Of a DNA stretch of 64,000 nucleotides, positions 8,694 through 17,007 are shown piece after piece (the first letter of the stretch is position 1; each line of letters opens with the position of its first letter). Origin of the DNA: Holophagaceae bacterium (lineage in GTDB: Bacteria; Acidobacteriota; Holophagae; Holophagales; Holophagaceae); assembly GCA_016720465.1 (NCBI GenBank), contig JADKKO010000004.1, positions 868,001 to 932,000 of the forward strand, in the 5' to 3' direction. A program made the position numbers and the translations under genes. The notes beneath the pieces were generated by a model. That model was not told the DNA's origin. It worked only from the letters and a program-made list of their open reading frames with translations, and searched no databases.

Positions 8694-10495
8694 ATTTCCT
8701 CCGGAGCTTCGATGCCGATCAGGAACAGTCCCTGGCGCAGCGCCCTCGCGGTGGCCACACACAGTGCCAGCCTCGCCTCGCGGACCTCGGGCGCATTGTC
8801 AGCGGCGAGGATGGGGCAGTTGGTGTAGAAGCCGGAGAAGGACCGGGCGATGGCGAGCAATTGCCGTGCGATGGACGTGGCCATGAGCTGTTCGCGGGCC
8901 ACCCGGATGGCGGAGGGCAGGCCCGCCAGTTCGAAGAGCAGGTTCTGGGCTTCGGGCGTTTCCAGGCCCTGCAGACCGCTTGGAACCTCGCAAGGTGGGA
9001 ACGGGACCATCGCGGTTTCGCGGCTGTCGTGGGGACCCGGCGAAGCCAAGGCGGACCAGCCGCCTCCCGCCTTCCGCAGCACCGACATGATGCGGGCGTG
9101 GGCGTACTGGACGTAGGGCCCGGTGTCGCCGTCCAGCGCGATCACGCGGTTCCATTCGAAGGTGACGGGCTTGATGCGGTCGTTCATGGCATCGAAAAAG
9201 ATCACCGCGCCCATGCCCAGCATTTCAGCCACGGCGGCCTTGCCGGGCAGGTCCGGATTCTTTTCATCGATGATGGCGGCCACGCGCTCAGCGGCTTCGT
9301 TCAGGACGTCCTCCAGGAAGATGACGTTGCCCTTCCGCGTGCTCATCTTGCCTTCGGGCAGCCGGACCAGGCCGAAGGGCGTGTGGGTGAGGCGGCCCTT
9401 GAACCACGGATCCAGTTTTTCCATGCAGGCGAAGATCTGCTTCATGTGCAGGATCTGCTCGCCGCCGATGACGTAGATGCAGCGGTCGAAGGCGTAGGCC
9501 TCTTTGCGGTAGGTGACCTGCGCGAGGTCGCGGGACGCATAGATGCTCGCGCCATCGCCTTTCTGGACGACCATGGGGGTTTCGATGCCCACGTCCGAAA
9601 GGTCCACGATCTTCGCGCCACCCTCGCCTTCTTTCAGCAGGCCCCGGTCCGTGAGCCGCTGCAGCACAGCGCCCAGCATGGGTTCGTAGAAGGCTTCGCC
9701 CTGTTCCAGCGTGTCGAAGCCCACGCCCAGGCGGTCGTAGATGCGCTGGAATTCGGCCAGGGAGATGTCCCGGAACCACTTCCACAACCGGCGGGCTTCC
9801 TGGCTCCCTTCTTCCAGTTCGCGGAACCATCGCCGCGCCTCATCCCGCATCTCTGGATTTTCTTTTTCTTCATCGTGGAACCGCACGTAGAGCTGGAACA
9901 GCCGGAACAAAGGCGTGCGGCGCTTCTCGGGAATTTCGGCCGCCCAGCCGAAGTCCTGCGTAAGGTCTGGATTATCCTTTTCCGCCCAGGCCTTGTAGGC
10001 CGCCAGCAGCGTTCCGAACTGCGTGCCCCAGTCCCCCAGGTGGTTGAGCCTCACCACGTCATAGCCCAGGAAGCGGTGCACCTGGGCCAATCCATGGCCG
10101 ATCATGGTGGACCGCAGGTGGCCGATGGTGAACAGCTTGGCGATGTTCGGGGAGCTGTACTCCACGATGATCTTCTGGCCATTCTTCTCGCCGGCGCCGT
10201 AGGGCGTGCCGCTGAGCAGGCCGCCGAGGACTTCCTTGGCCCTGGCCTGGGGGTGGAGCGACAGGTTCAGGTAGGGCCCGGCGGCGACCAGCCTGGCGCC
10301 CTCGATGCCGAGGTCGATCTGGCCCGCCAACTCCGCAGCGATCTGGTTCGGGCTCTTGCCGGAGGCCTTCGCGGCGCGGAAGCACGGAAAGGCGATATCG
10401 CCCAGCTCCCCGCTCTTCGGGCGTTCGAGGGCGATGTCCTGGCCGGGCAAGCGCTCCGCCAGGGCATGCTCAAAGACTTTCCGGATTCGATCCAT
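8690..10495 (-). CDS. argS: Arginyl-tRNA synthetase
   Basis: This class I synthetase charges tRNA-Arg. The 601-residue protein has the HIGH-type motif in FTIGHLRSTMIGHGLAQVH and the KMSK-type motif in EGKMSTRKGN, plus the typical NHLGDWGTQFG segment. The C-terminal helical anticodon-binding domain contains YVQYAHARIMSVLRKA. Its end overlaps the GTG start of pyrG, so the two form a translation-coupled pair. The coupling of a translation gene to pyrimidine synthesis is visible, but its purpose is not. Confidence 0.97.
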   Translation of the reverse strand: MDRIRKVFEHALAERLPGQDIALERPKSGELGDIAFPCFRAAKASGKSPNQIAAELAGQIDLGIEGARLVAAGPYLNLSLHPQARAKEVLGGLLSGTPYGAGEKNGQKIIVEYSSPNIAKLFTIGHLRSTMIGHGLAQVHRFLGYDVVRLNHLGDWGTQFGTLLAAYKAWAEKDNPDLTQDFGWAAEIPEKRRTPLFRLFQLYVRFHDEEKENPEMRDEARRWFRELEEGSQEARRLWKWFRDISLAEFQRIYDRLGVGFDTLEQGEAFYEPMLGAVLQRLTDRGLLKEGEGGAKIVDLSDVGIETPMVVQKGDGASIYASRDLAQVTYRKEAYAFDRCIYVIGGEQILHMKQIFACMEKLDPWFKGRLTHTPFGLVRLPEGKMSTRKGNVIFLEDVLNEAAERVAAIIDEKNPDLPGKAAVAEMLGMGAVIFFDAMNDRIKPVTFEWNRVIALDGDTGPYVQYAHARIMSVLRKAGGGWSALASPGPHDSRETAMVPFPPCEVPSGLQGLETPEAQNLLFELAGLPSAIRVAREQLMATSIARQLLAIARSFSGFYTNCPILAADNAPEVREARLALCVATARALRQGLFLIGIEAPEEM

Positions 10496-10672
10496 TGCCG
10501 CCCACCCTCAATTCCTGAGTCTGGAGCCTATGGGCCTCCTCCAGTTTCTCGAAGCGGGGGCATCTTGGGAAGGGGATTTTCGGCCATGAGCCTGGAGTCA
10601 TGAGCTTTGAGCTTTTTTATGCGCGACTTTGGCGCGATCCGCTTTTCGCTCGCGGTTCATGGCTTTTTTCCC

Positions 10673-10700
10673 TTGATCCAAACCCCCTCTGCGATAAGAT
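10673..10700 (+). promoter_or_regulatory. Putative sigma-70-type promoter of rpsT
   Basis: TTGATC (10673-10678) and TAAGAT (10695-10700) are separated by 16 bp and lie about 50 bp upstream of the S20 start codon. The position and spacing fit a housekeeping promoter. No experimental start is available. Confidence 0.5.
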
Positions 10701-10749
10701 AGTCATTCGCGCTTCCGGAGTTTTCGCTCCCTGGAGCAGGAGATTGAGC

Positions 10750-11013
10750 ATGTCCGACCACAAATCCGCCGCCAAAAAAGCCCGCCGCGACGTGGAGGCC
10801 CGCCTCCGCAACCGTGGCAACCGCTCGCTCATGAAGACCGAGGTCAAGAAATTCCTCAGCGTGCTGGCCACCGGCAAGAAGGCCGATGCCGCCGCCGCGC
10901 TGCCGGTCATGCTGGGCATCGTGGACCGCGCCGCCAAGAAGGGCGTCATCCACAAGAACGCCGCCGACCGGACCAAGAGCCGCCTCACCCTTAAAGTGAA
11001 CGCCCTGGCGTAA
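10750..11013 (+). CDS. rpsT: 30S ribosomal protein S20
   Basis: S20 binds 16S rRNA in the small subunit body. The 87-residue product is very basic and has the classic features: SAAKKARRDVEARLRNRGN near the N terminus and GVIHKNAADRTKSRL near the C terminus. The ATG at 10750 follows GGAGCAGGAG, a good ribosome-binding site. The gene is a single transcription unit with a likely promoter upstream and an intrinsic terminator 22 bp after the stop. Confidence 0.97.
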   Translation: MSDHKSAAKKARRDVEARLRNRGNRSLMKTEVKKFLSVLATGKKADAAAALPVMLGIVDRAAKKGVIHKNAADRTKSRLTLKVNALA

Positions 11014-11035
11014 CGGCTAAATCAATTCACCCTCA

Positions 11036-11064
11036 AGGACCCGCAGCGCTGGGTCCTTTTTTTT
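11036..11064 (+). terminator. Intrinsic terminator of rpsT
   Basis: A 7-bp GC-rich stem (AGGACCC / GGGTCCT) with an 8-nt loop is followed directly by a run of eight T residues. This is a textbook rho-independent terminator for rpsT. Confidence 0.93.
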
Positions 11065-11096
11065 ATGTTCTTTCGGCCTGACTCCGCATCTTGGGA

Positions 11097-11996
11097 TCAA
11101 GCCCAGGCCTCGGGGATTCGGATGGGGCCTTGGGGCACACGGCTCCAATGGAATTCCGCCAACAATTCCGCGGCGCTGCGGGGCTCCGGTTCTTCCAGGC
11201 ACCCTAGGCTCCAGCCCAGCCAGCCGATGATTTCACCGGCGCCGATGCCGCGTTGCCGAAGGGCCTCCACCCCCAGCGCCCCGGCGCGTTTGCCCAGGCG
11301 GGACCCGTCGGGCGCCATCACCAGGCCCAGATGGGCGTAGGCCGGACGGGGAAGCGAGAGAGCCTCCTGCAACCGGATCTGCGTGGCCGTGACCGGGCGC
11401 AGATCAAGTCCCCGCACAATCTCCGTGACCCCTTGGGCGCCGTCGTCCACCACCACCGCCAGGTGATACGCGAACCGGCCATCGCGGCGGAAGAGCAGGG
11501 GATCGCCCGTGAGGGCCGAGGGATCATCGCGCTGGGGTCCCAGGGCCGAGTCCAGCCATTCCAGATCTCCATCCGGCAGACGCAAACGCAGGGCGGCTTC
11601 AATGCCCTCCCATGGGCGATGGCGGCAGCGGTTCGGGTAGGGCCGCAACCCGTCCTCGCCATGGGGCGCCGAGGCCAGCATCTGGAGGTCCTTGCGGGTG
11701 CAGCGGCACGGATAAAGGCGACCCAGTCCATGCAAGTCGTCGAGGGCCGCGCGATAGGCAGCGCTGCGATCCGATTGCCAGGCCACGGGCTCATCGCTTT
11801 CCATTCCCATCGCTGCGAGATCACGCAGCTGCTGCTGTCCAAATTCGCGGCGGCACCGCGGCCCGTCCACGTCCTCCATGCGGACGATCCAGCGCCCGCC
11901 CTGGGATTTGGCCGAGAGCCAGGAGGCCAGCGCCGTGCGCAGGTTCCCCAGGTGGAGGACTCCAGTGGGCGAAGGCGCGAAGCGGCCGGTGGTCAT
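11097..11996 (-). CDS. gluQ: Glutamyl-Q tRNA(Asp) synthetase
   Basis: GluQ-RS is a shortened GluRS-like enzyme that attaches glutamate to queuosine in the anticodon of tRNA-Asp. The 299-residue product starts GRFAPSPTGVLHLGNLRTAL (HIGH-type) and lacks the anticodon-binding domain. It keeps the zinc site of the family: Cys-X-Cys in YPCRCTRKDL, then Tyr-X3-Cys in YPNRC. The KMSK region is degenerate (GSRLGKRAGAL), as is common in this family. It is downstream of and convergent with rpsT. Confidence 0.92.
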   Translation of the reverse strand: MTTGRFAPSPTGVLHLGNLRTALASWLSAKSQGGRWIVRMEDVDGPRCRREFGQQQLRDLAAMGMESDEPVAWQSDRSAAYRAALDDLHGLGRLYPCRCTRKDLQMLASAPHGEDGLRPYPNRCRHRPWEGIEAALRLRLPDGDLEWLDSALGPQRDDPSALTGDPLLFRRDGRFAYHLAVVVDDGAQGVTEIVRGLDLRPVTATQIRLQEALSLPRPAYAHLGLVMAPDGSRLGKRAGALGVEALRQRGIGAGEIIGWLGWSLGCLEEPEPRSAAELLAEFHWSRVPQGPIRIPEAWA

Positions 11997-12017
11997 AACC
12001 TCCAGGATACGGGAGCC

Positions 12018-13178
12018 TCAGGGAACGGTCCGCACCACCGGCGGATGCTGGGTCACCGCGGCCTGGATGAGCGGGGCGAGCTGCAGCTTCAGGTTCTCGC
12101 TGGGCAGGAAGGAGAGCGCCGCATCGGGCTGCTGGCACATGATGATGGCCGCCCAGTTCTGGCCATTGCCGACTTCGATCCACGGCGCCCAGCCGAACTT
12201 GCCGGTGCTGCTCACGCGCTGGATGGGATTGGCGGTGGAAGGCGCGGCGCCATTCTGCGTCTCCACCCAGTTTCCAAACCCGTAGTGATTGGTGCGCTGG
12301 AGCAGCGCGTAGGGCGTGTAGGCGATGGTGGTTGCGGGGCCGAAAGCATCCAGGCGCCGCTGGTTCGCCAGGTCTTCGCTCATCAGGCGCGCGCTGCCGT
12401 CCAGGCCCTTCCGCAACTGCATCATGAGGAAGCGCGTGTACTCCAAGCCCGTGCAGGCCAGGCTTCCCGCAGGGTTGGGATTGGCGCCGCCGCCATAGGT
12501 GCTCAACGAAGACCAGCCCAAGGGCACGCGCAGATTCTCATCGAAAAGTTGGCGCCAGCTCTTGCCCGTGGCCACTTCCGCCATGCGCGCCGCGATGCGC
12601 AGGTGGGTGCTGCCGTAATAAAACGTGGAACCCGGGGCGGTGGCCACGGAGCGCTGATCCTCGTAGATGCGCGTCACCGCTTCATCCAGCGTGATGGTGG
12701 CGGATTCCGAAGACAGCACCTCGCTGTTGATGCCGCTGGTGAAGCTCAGCAAATGGCGGAGCCTGATCTCCCCCATGTTGCCGCTCCAGGGCTGGCCATC
12801 GCGGTCTTTCAAAATGTCCTTGGCCTTGGTATCCAGGCTCAGGACGCCCTTGTCCACGAGCTGCAGCAGCACCGTGCCCGACACCATCTTGGAGGCCGAT
12901 GCCACGGCGGTGTAGGTCTGGTTTCCAAATGCGCCGAAGGTTTTCGAATAGACCACGCCATCGGTCGTCAGCACTTCCACCGTGAGCCCCGCCGGGGCAG
13001 CAGGGAGATTGGCCATGGCCGGAGCGCCGGGGAATTGGGATTGCGCTCCCTGGATGGCAGCGGTTACGGAGGACCAGGGGTCTGCTGCAGGTCCGCCGCC
13101 GCTGGGGCCGCCACCTGTGGAGCCGCCCCCACAGGCGAGGCCAAGGGCGACGAGCAGTGGGAGTAGGCTGCGGGGCAT
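12018..13178 (-). CDS. Lipoprotein serine hydrolase (class C beta-lactamase/DD-peptidase family)
   Basis: The 386-residue product has a lipoprotein signal (LVALGLAC, Cys16) and then a Gly/Ser-rich tether, so it should sit on a membrane facing the periplasm. The serine hydrolase fold is indicated by SASKMVSGTVLLQLVDKGVL (SxxK nucleophile motif), followed by sequence typical of the family (LRHLLSFTSGI). The second motif (YxN in classical enzymes) appears as Tyr-Gly-Ser in FYYGSTHL. A beta-lactam target cannot be inferred; esterase or peptidase activity is equally possible. It lies 21 bp downstream of the gluQ start region on the same strand. Confidence 0.8.
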   Translation of the reverse strand: MPRSLLPLLVALGLACGGGSTGGGPSGGGPAADPWSSVTAAIQGAQSQFPGAPAMANLPAAPAGLTVEVLTTDGVVYSKTFGAFGNQTYTAVASASKMVSGTVLLQLVDKGVLSLDTKAKDILKDRDGQPWSGNMGEIRLRHLLSFTSGINSEVLSSESATITLDEAVTRIYEDQRSVATAPGSTFYYGSTHLRIAARMAEVATGKSWRQLFDENLRVPLGWSSLSTYGGGANPNPAGSLACTGLEYTRFLMMQLRKGLDGSARLMSEDLANQRRLDAFGPATTIAYTPYALLQRTNHYGFGNWVETQNGAAPSTANPIQRVSSTGKFGWAPWIEVGNGQNWAAIIMCQQPDAALSFLPSENLKLQLAPLIQAAVTQHPPVVRTVP

Positions 13179-13274
13179 GAGGACTCCGGGGGATTCTACC
13201 TCGGACCCAGGAATCGCATTGAGGTTGAATCAACGCCTGCAAGTTCGCAGATGCCAGGAATCGCTCATTTTCGC

Positions 13275-13517
13275 TCAACGATTCGACGGTTTTCGCTGCG
13301 AGGCGGTCCCCATGAAGCATGCCTGCATTTCAACCAGGCCACTGGTGGTTCGTGATCTGCGCTCGCCGATATCCCCCAGCTCCAGCAAAGCATCCACATC
13401 AGCCCAGTTGTAGGCCATCCCCCGCAGAGCGTCCATCCGAATCCGCTCGAGTTCTCTTCCAGTCTCGCCCCATCGGCGGACTAGATCCCGCTGCTCCTCG
13501 CGCGTCGGGCCCGTCAT
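13275..13517 (-). CDS. Small partner protein of the nucleotidyltransferase
   Basis: An 80-residue protein with a charged N-terminal helix (REEQRDLVRRWGETGRELERIR). It overlaps the stop of the upstream nucleotidyltransferase gene by 4 bp (ATGA), so the two are translation-coupled. I recognise no named domain. Size, coupling and neighbour fit the small member of a toxin-antitoxin or nucleotidyltransferase/substrate pair, with the nucleotidyltransferase encoded first. The function is inferred from context only. Confidence 0.65.
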   Translation of the reverse strand: MTGPTREEQRDLVRRWGETGRELERIRMDALRGMAYNWADVDALLELGDIGERRSRTTSGLVEMQACFMGTASQRKPSNR

Positions 13518-14074
13518 GGATGCTCCTCAAGAAGGCGCTTCGCCCGATCCAGGATATCAGGCGCTTCTTTCAGTTCGCACAGGTCTGCAAGATGCTGGAG
13601 GATGTATTCCGCATCAAGGCCGGCATTGCGGACCAGTATGCTTTCGGCATCCACCCAGTCGCGCGGCCGCGAGGCGAAGGCCTTCATGATGAAGAGATCC
13701 TCTGCCGTGCAGCAAGGCAGGAAGAGCCCTGGCGCGAATTCCACCACCTTCGCGCGCCGGATCATGTCGGCCTCGAAGGGCAATGCGCCCAAGGAAATAT
13801 CCACATCCTTCCCATTCGACGCGCGGACCAGCAACACGCGGCGGGCCATGGCGAATGCGTGTCCGTCTGGAATCCGAGATTCGAAACGGTCCAGAATCGC
13901 AGCCACATAGCTTTCTTCTTCCCCCCACCTGGCCAACACGGTCATGTCCGCGTCCAGTGTCGTGCGGGGCTCGCCCCAGCGCTGCACAGCCAGTCCGCCG
14001 ATGATGCAGAACTCCCAACAGCGGGAGGCCATGAACTCCGAAATTTCTTTCGCCGCTTCAAACAGGCCGTTCAT
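13514..14074 (-). CDS. Nucleotidyltransferase of the AbiEii/MNT type
   Basis: The 186-residue product has an N-terminal nucleotidyltransferase signature: CIIGGLAVQRWGEPRTTLDA, then DMTVLARW, supplying the Gly-Gly and the metal-binding Asp pair. A further Asp lies in GKDVDISLGALPFE. Such domains occur in AbiEii-type toxins and in MNT antitoxins. The start at 14074 has GAGGAAC just upstream. It overlaps a small gene by 4 bp. Whether the enzyme is the toxin or the antitoxin cannot be decided from sequence. The pair is flanked by repeat-rich intergenic DNA, which fits horizontal mobility. Confidence 0.75.
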   Translation of the reverse strand: MNGLFEAAKEISEFMASRCWEFCIIGGLAVQRWGEPRTTLDADMTVLARWGEEESYVAAILDRFESRIPDGHAFAMARRVLLVRASNGKDVDISLGALPFEADMIRRAKVVEFAPGLFLPCCTAEDLFIMKAFASRPRDWVDAESILVRNAGLDAEYILQHLADLCELKEAPDILDRAKRLLEEHP

Positions 14075-14278
14075 CGTTCCTCGCTCTTTGCTTTGCGGCC
14101 CGATTGGACCTTGCTGGCGCCGTTGATCACGAGTTGAATTCTCTTCGATCAGAGGTCTTTGTAAGCATCAGCCGCCCCGGTATTGATCTTCACCGGGGTT
14201 GGCATTCTGAGCAGTGATAAATAATCCAACCTGATTATCCCCCAACCTCAGCCAGTCGTTTTTCAAGATCAAAAGTTC

Positions 14279-14550
14279 ATCCACAGATTCCACAGATGAC
14301 ACAGATTTACAAGTGCCGTCGGCCCGGAAGGAGTCATCATCCCCCTTCTGCTCCGCATGGGCCAACCGGTTTTCAGGGCGGCGGCGGACTCGCGCCTTTG
14401 GTGCGGAAGCGCCGCCGCCCTGAAAACCCGCCCGACGAAGTCGCGCGGCCCCGGCCAAGCCGGGGCGGCCCATGCTACTTGCCGGGAGCGGGCTTCATTT
14501 CTCCACGATCCGCGTTATTCAATCTGTGTAATCGGTGGAATCTGTGGATT
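14279..14550. repeat. Second inverted pair of CCACAGATT word arrays
   Basis: The left array (14279-14307) reads as CCACAGATT, CCACAGATG and a shortened ACACAGATT. The right array (14521-14550) is its inverse: AATCTGTG, AATCGGTGG, AATCTGTGG. The same words and orientation rule appear at 6902-7035. Here the spacer is about 210 bp and contains the 19-bp-arm hairpin. Confidence 0.85.
14355..14475. repeat. Long hairpin element, copy 1
   Basis: Perfect 19-bp inverted arms lie at 14368-14386 and 14410-14428 (GGTTTTCAGGGCGGCGGCG and its complement), around a 23-nt loop. The loop can itself pair (GCGCC-TTT-GGTGC). An outer arm pair, GCATGGGCC at 14355 and GGCCCATGC at 14467, frames it. A related element with a different stem but a similar loop and outer arms lies at 24326-24417. 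Confidence 0.8.
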
Positions 14551-14629
14551 CAAAGTCCTTTTCTCGCATTGTCGTCAAACCATTCCAAGCTGAGGTTCGG
14601 GGATAGCCAGGGAATCCAAATTAGACGCC

Positions 14630-15853
14630 CTACTTCTTCGGCGTACCGCAAGGATAGGTCCCCTTATCATCCCGCTCCGGCATCCCCACCGTGGTCCCGC
14701 GCTTGGCGACATCCCTCGCGGTGGTGGGCGTGCCGCTGAGGCGGCCGCGGGTGGCATACTGGTCCCGGAGGCTCTGCATCAGCTCTTCGCGGCGCTCGGC
14801 CAGGCGTTTGAGCGGGCGCGGCTCCGTGCGGGTCAGGATGTAGGCGGTGAGCAGGGGCAGGGCGATGGTGGAATCGGTGTAGCAAACCACGGCGTCGGGC
14901 AATTGGTCAGGATCGATCTTGCCCCAGGAGACGGCTTCGGCGGGCGTGGCGCCGCTGAGGCCGCCGGTGTCGGGGCGCGCGTCGGTGATCTGCAGGAAGT
15001 AGTCGTGGCCGCGCTCGTCGATGCCCAGGACTTCCTGGATCTGGGGCTCGGTCTGGAGGATGAAATTCTTGGGGCTGCCGCCGCCGAGGATCCACACGGC
15101 GCTCTTGCCGCCGTTGAGCTTGGCATCCAATACGATGGAGGCCGTCTCGTTCACGTCGGCGTTCACGTCGAACATGAGCTGATTGCCCTCCAGCGCCACC
15201 GCCGCCACGTTCATGCCGATGCTCGAGTCGCCGGGGCTGGACGTGTAGATGGGCACGCCGCACTGGTAGGCCGCGGACAGCACCGACAGGGTGCCGAGCC
15301 CCAGGGCCCGTTCGCGCTCATGCAGCGCCTTGCCGACATGGTAGTGGAATTCCGCGGTGCTCATGGCCTTCTGGAAATGCGGCGCGCGGATCAGTTCGCG
15401 GTAGAACGCATCGGTGTCCAGCAGCACCGTGTAGTCGAACAGGATGTCGTAGATGCGCACCACGCCTTCATCCCGCAGCACGATGTCGCTGGTGAAGGGA
15501 TCGCCGCGATGCAAAGCGAGGTCCAGCGCGAAATGCGTGTCGTGGTAGAGATTCGCGCCGGTGGAGATCATCCAGTCGATGACGCCGGCCTGGATGAGTG
15601 GAATGAGACAGGAACCGCCGAGGCCCGCGGGTGTCAGGGCCCCCGTGAGCGTCACGCCCAGCGTCACATTCGGTTGCAGGATCTTCCGGGTCAGCAGGCG
15701 GGCGGCCTCGCCCATGCGCCCGCCGTTGTAGGCGAGAAATGTTTCGTCGATGAGATCCGCCGCGCTGATGCCCTTGCGGATGCCGACCGGCGCGATGCGT
15801 TGGCCATTCAAGTACTGGCTGGGTCCTTCGTGCTCGTGCGCGTCTTCAGGCAT
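14630..15853 (-). CDS. Deoxyhypusine-synthase-like protein, possible homospermidine synthase
   Basis: The 407-residue product belongs to the deoxyhypusine synthase family. It has TGANLYHDTHFAL, the NAD-binding region LGGGSPKNF and the segment EAVSWGKID, whose lysine matches the catalytic Lys329 of the human enzyme. In eukaryotes and archaea this enzyme modifies eIF5A using spermidine. Bacteria lack eIF5A, and bacterial relatives are thought to make homospermidine or another polyamine. The reaction type (NAD-dependent aminobutyl transfer) is supported by the retained lysine; the acceptor is unknown. No other polyamine gene lies in the window. The region upstream of its start is full of 9-bp words. 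Confidence 0.85.
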   Translation of the reverse strand: MPEDAHEHEGPSQYLNGQRIAPVGIRKGISAADLIDETFLAYNGGRMGEAARLLTRKILQPNVTLGVTLTGALTPAGLGGSCLIPLIQAGVIDWMISTGANLYHDTHFALDLALHRGDPFTSDIVLRDEGVVRIYDILFDYTVLLDTDAFYRELIRAPHFQKAMSTAEFHYHVGKALHERERALGLGTLSVLSAAYQCGVPIYTSSPGDSSIGMNVAAVALEGNQLMFDVNADVNETASIVLDAKLNGGKSAVWILGGGSPKNFILQTEPQIQEVLGIDERGHDYFLQITDARPDTGGLSGATPAEAVSWGKIDPDQLPDAVVCYTDSTIALPLLTAYILTRTEPRPLKRLAERREELMQSLRDQYATRGRLSGTPTTARDVAKRGTTVGMPERDDKGTYPCGTPKK

Positions 15854-15950
15854 GGGATTCTCCGGGTTTTCATTCTGACAGCGGAGGCGTTCTCTAAAAT
15901 ATGGATCAGCTCAGAAAATCAGGAATGCGGGTTGGATCAACATTCAAGAA

Positions 15951-16114
15951 CCACGCGGAGGATAGCGGAGGGAAGCGGAGGAACTAATGCCAATACCGAG
16001 TCTGGAGGTTTGCGGCCCTTCACTTGAAGCACGGGTCACCCTCAAAACCATTCAGTCCATGAGGGAATTTGTTTTCCTCCGCTACCCTCCGCCCCTCCGC
16101 TACCCTCCGCGTGG
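15951..16114. repeat. Inverted pair of 9-bp word arrays (GCGGAGG family)
   Basis: The left array (15951-15984) repeats GCGGAGG words at 9-10 bp steps after CCACGCGGAGG. The right array (16075-16114) repeats CCTCCGCTA and CCCTCCGCC at exact 9-bp steps and ends CCTCCGCGTGG, the inverse of the left array's beginning. The spacer is about 90 bp. The architecture is the same as the CCACAGATT pairs, with a different word. Confidence 0.85.
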
Positions 16115-16132
16115 TATGCATTTTTCTTTTTT

Positions 16133-16162
16133 TCAAAAAGGAAACGCCCCGAGGTAGGGGCG
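16133..16162 (-). terminator. Reverse-strand intrinsic terminator
   Basis: A stem CGCCCC / GGGGCG (16145-16162) with loop GAGGTA is followed, on the reverse strand, by TTTCCTTTTT. It probably ends the transcript of the cupin and LolA-like genes, about 160 bp after the last stop codon. Confidence 0.65.
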
Positions 16163-16323
16163 CTTCGTGAGGGGACGTTGGAAGGATACGTTGGAGGGGA
16201 TTCAAAAGCGGGAGTCCCCACTCGGGGGGCTGGTTTCTTTAGGTGGGGTGAGAAGTGGCGGGAAGCCCCGAAGGGCACCTCAACACCAAGGATACGCCGA
16301 GCGGCGTGGAAGTTCCAGGCAAC

Positions 16324-17007
16324 TCACTTCGCGATGGGCAATTCGAACAGCTTGGGATCCATCACCGCCGGGGCCCAGTGGTCGAAGTGCAGTTCGGCTT
16401 TTGCGCCTCTGGGCTCCACCAGATCCATCCGCACGAGCACCGAAGCGCCCCGCTGCGCCTGAGGCGCGGCGAACAGCGCGGTCTTGGCGAGTTTTCCGCT
16501 GGGAAGGAAGAACTCGGCCTTGAGCGGCCGCGCCCCGCTCCTGGCCACCCAGAGGCTCGCGGTGCGGAAACTGGTGGAAGGCCGTTTGGCCGCCAGCGAC
16601 AAGCGCCAGCAGGGCGTCCCATCGAGCGCATCCTCCGCTTTCTCCTTCACCGAATAGTCCTCGGCGAAGCGCGTCCGGGCGATGTCTCCGCCGGCCGCTG
16701 GACCCAGCAGCCGTTGTTGCGGCGTGACCTTGATGGGCCGTTTGGTGCCCGGAAGCAGCAGCCACATGGCATCGCCCAGGACCAGCACCGCGCGGCCCTT
16801 TTCTTTTTCGGAAAGCCCCTCCACCCGGGCGTCGCCGTTCTCCCGGGCGCTGACCTTCCAGCGCTGGGAGGCCTTGGCGCTCTTCAGTTCGATCTCGACG
16901 GTGAAGGAGGGCCAGGGATGGCGCAGCCGGTCCACCTGGGCGAGCAGTTCATCGTTGCTTTGGGCCATCAGCGGCGCGCAGCACAACAGGAGGGGAAGCA
17001 TCCGCAT
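16324..17007 (-). CDS. LolA-like periplasmic/outer-membrane lipoprotein-sorting protein
   Basis: The 227-residue product has a short signal peptide (LPLLLCCAPLMAQS). The rest resembles the LolA/LolB-like fold: WPSFTVEIELKSAKASQRW at the start, a strand pattern with LVLGDAMWLLLPGTKRPIKV, and LDGTPCWRLSLAAKR. The family pattern of long antiparallel strands around a lipid-binding groove fits periplasmic lipid or lipoprotein handling. The ATG at 17007 shares one base with the stop of the upstream cupin gene (TGATG), which favours it over longer starts. The exact cargo is unknown. Confidence 0.65.
   Translation of the reverse strand: MRMLPLLLCCAPLMAQSNDELLAQVDRLRHPWPSFTVEIELKSAKASQRWKVSARENGDARVEGLSEKEKGRAVLVLGDAMWLLLPGTKRPIKVTPQQRLLGPAAGGDIARTRFAEDYSVKEKAEDALDGTPCWRLSLAAKRPSTSFRTASLWVARSGARPLKAEFFLPSGKLAKTALFAAPQAQRGASVLVRMDLVEPRGAKAELHFDHWAPAVMDPKLFELPIAK

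Larger units (their letters stand above)
14075..14629. other. Repeat-filled intergenic region
   Basis: No convincing gene lies in these 555 bp. It holds an inverted pair of CCACAGATT word arrays with a large perfect hairpin between them; both are listed separately. Short open frames inside it consist of the hairpin arms and have no protein-like composition. Confidence 0.75.
15854..16323. other. Intergenic region with word arrays and a terminator
   Basis: These 470 bp between the deoxyhypusine-synthase-like gene and the LolA-like gene hold the GCGGAGG inverted arrays (15951-16114) and a reverse-strand terminator hairpin (16133-16162). I see no gene in it. Confidence 0.7.

Noticed and set aside
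7053..10603. Long forward open frames opposite pyrG and argS
   Set aside because: Both are antisense to enzymes with complete motif sets. Composition is His/Gln/Ala-rich as expected of shadows.
14168..14473. Small protein gene in the repeat region
   Set aside because: The frame consists of hairpin arms and word arrays, and has no plausible ribosome-binding site or domain.
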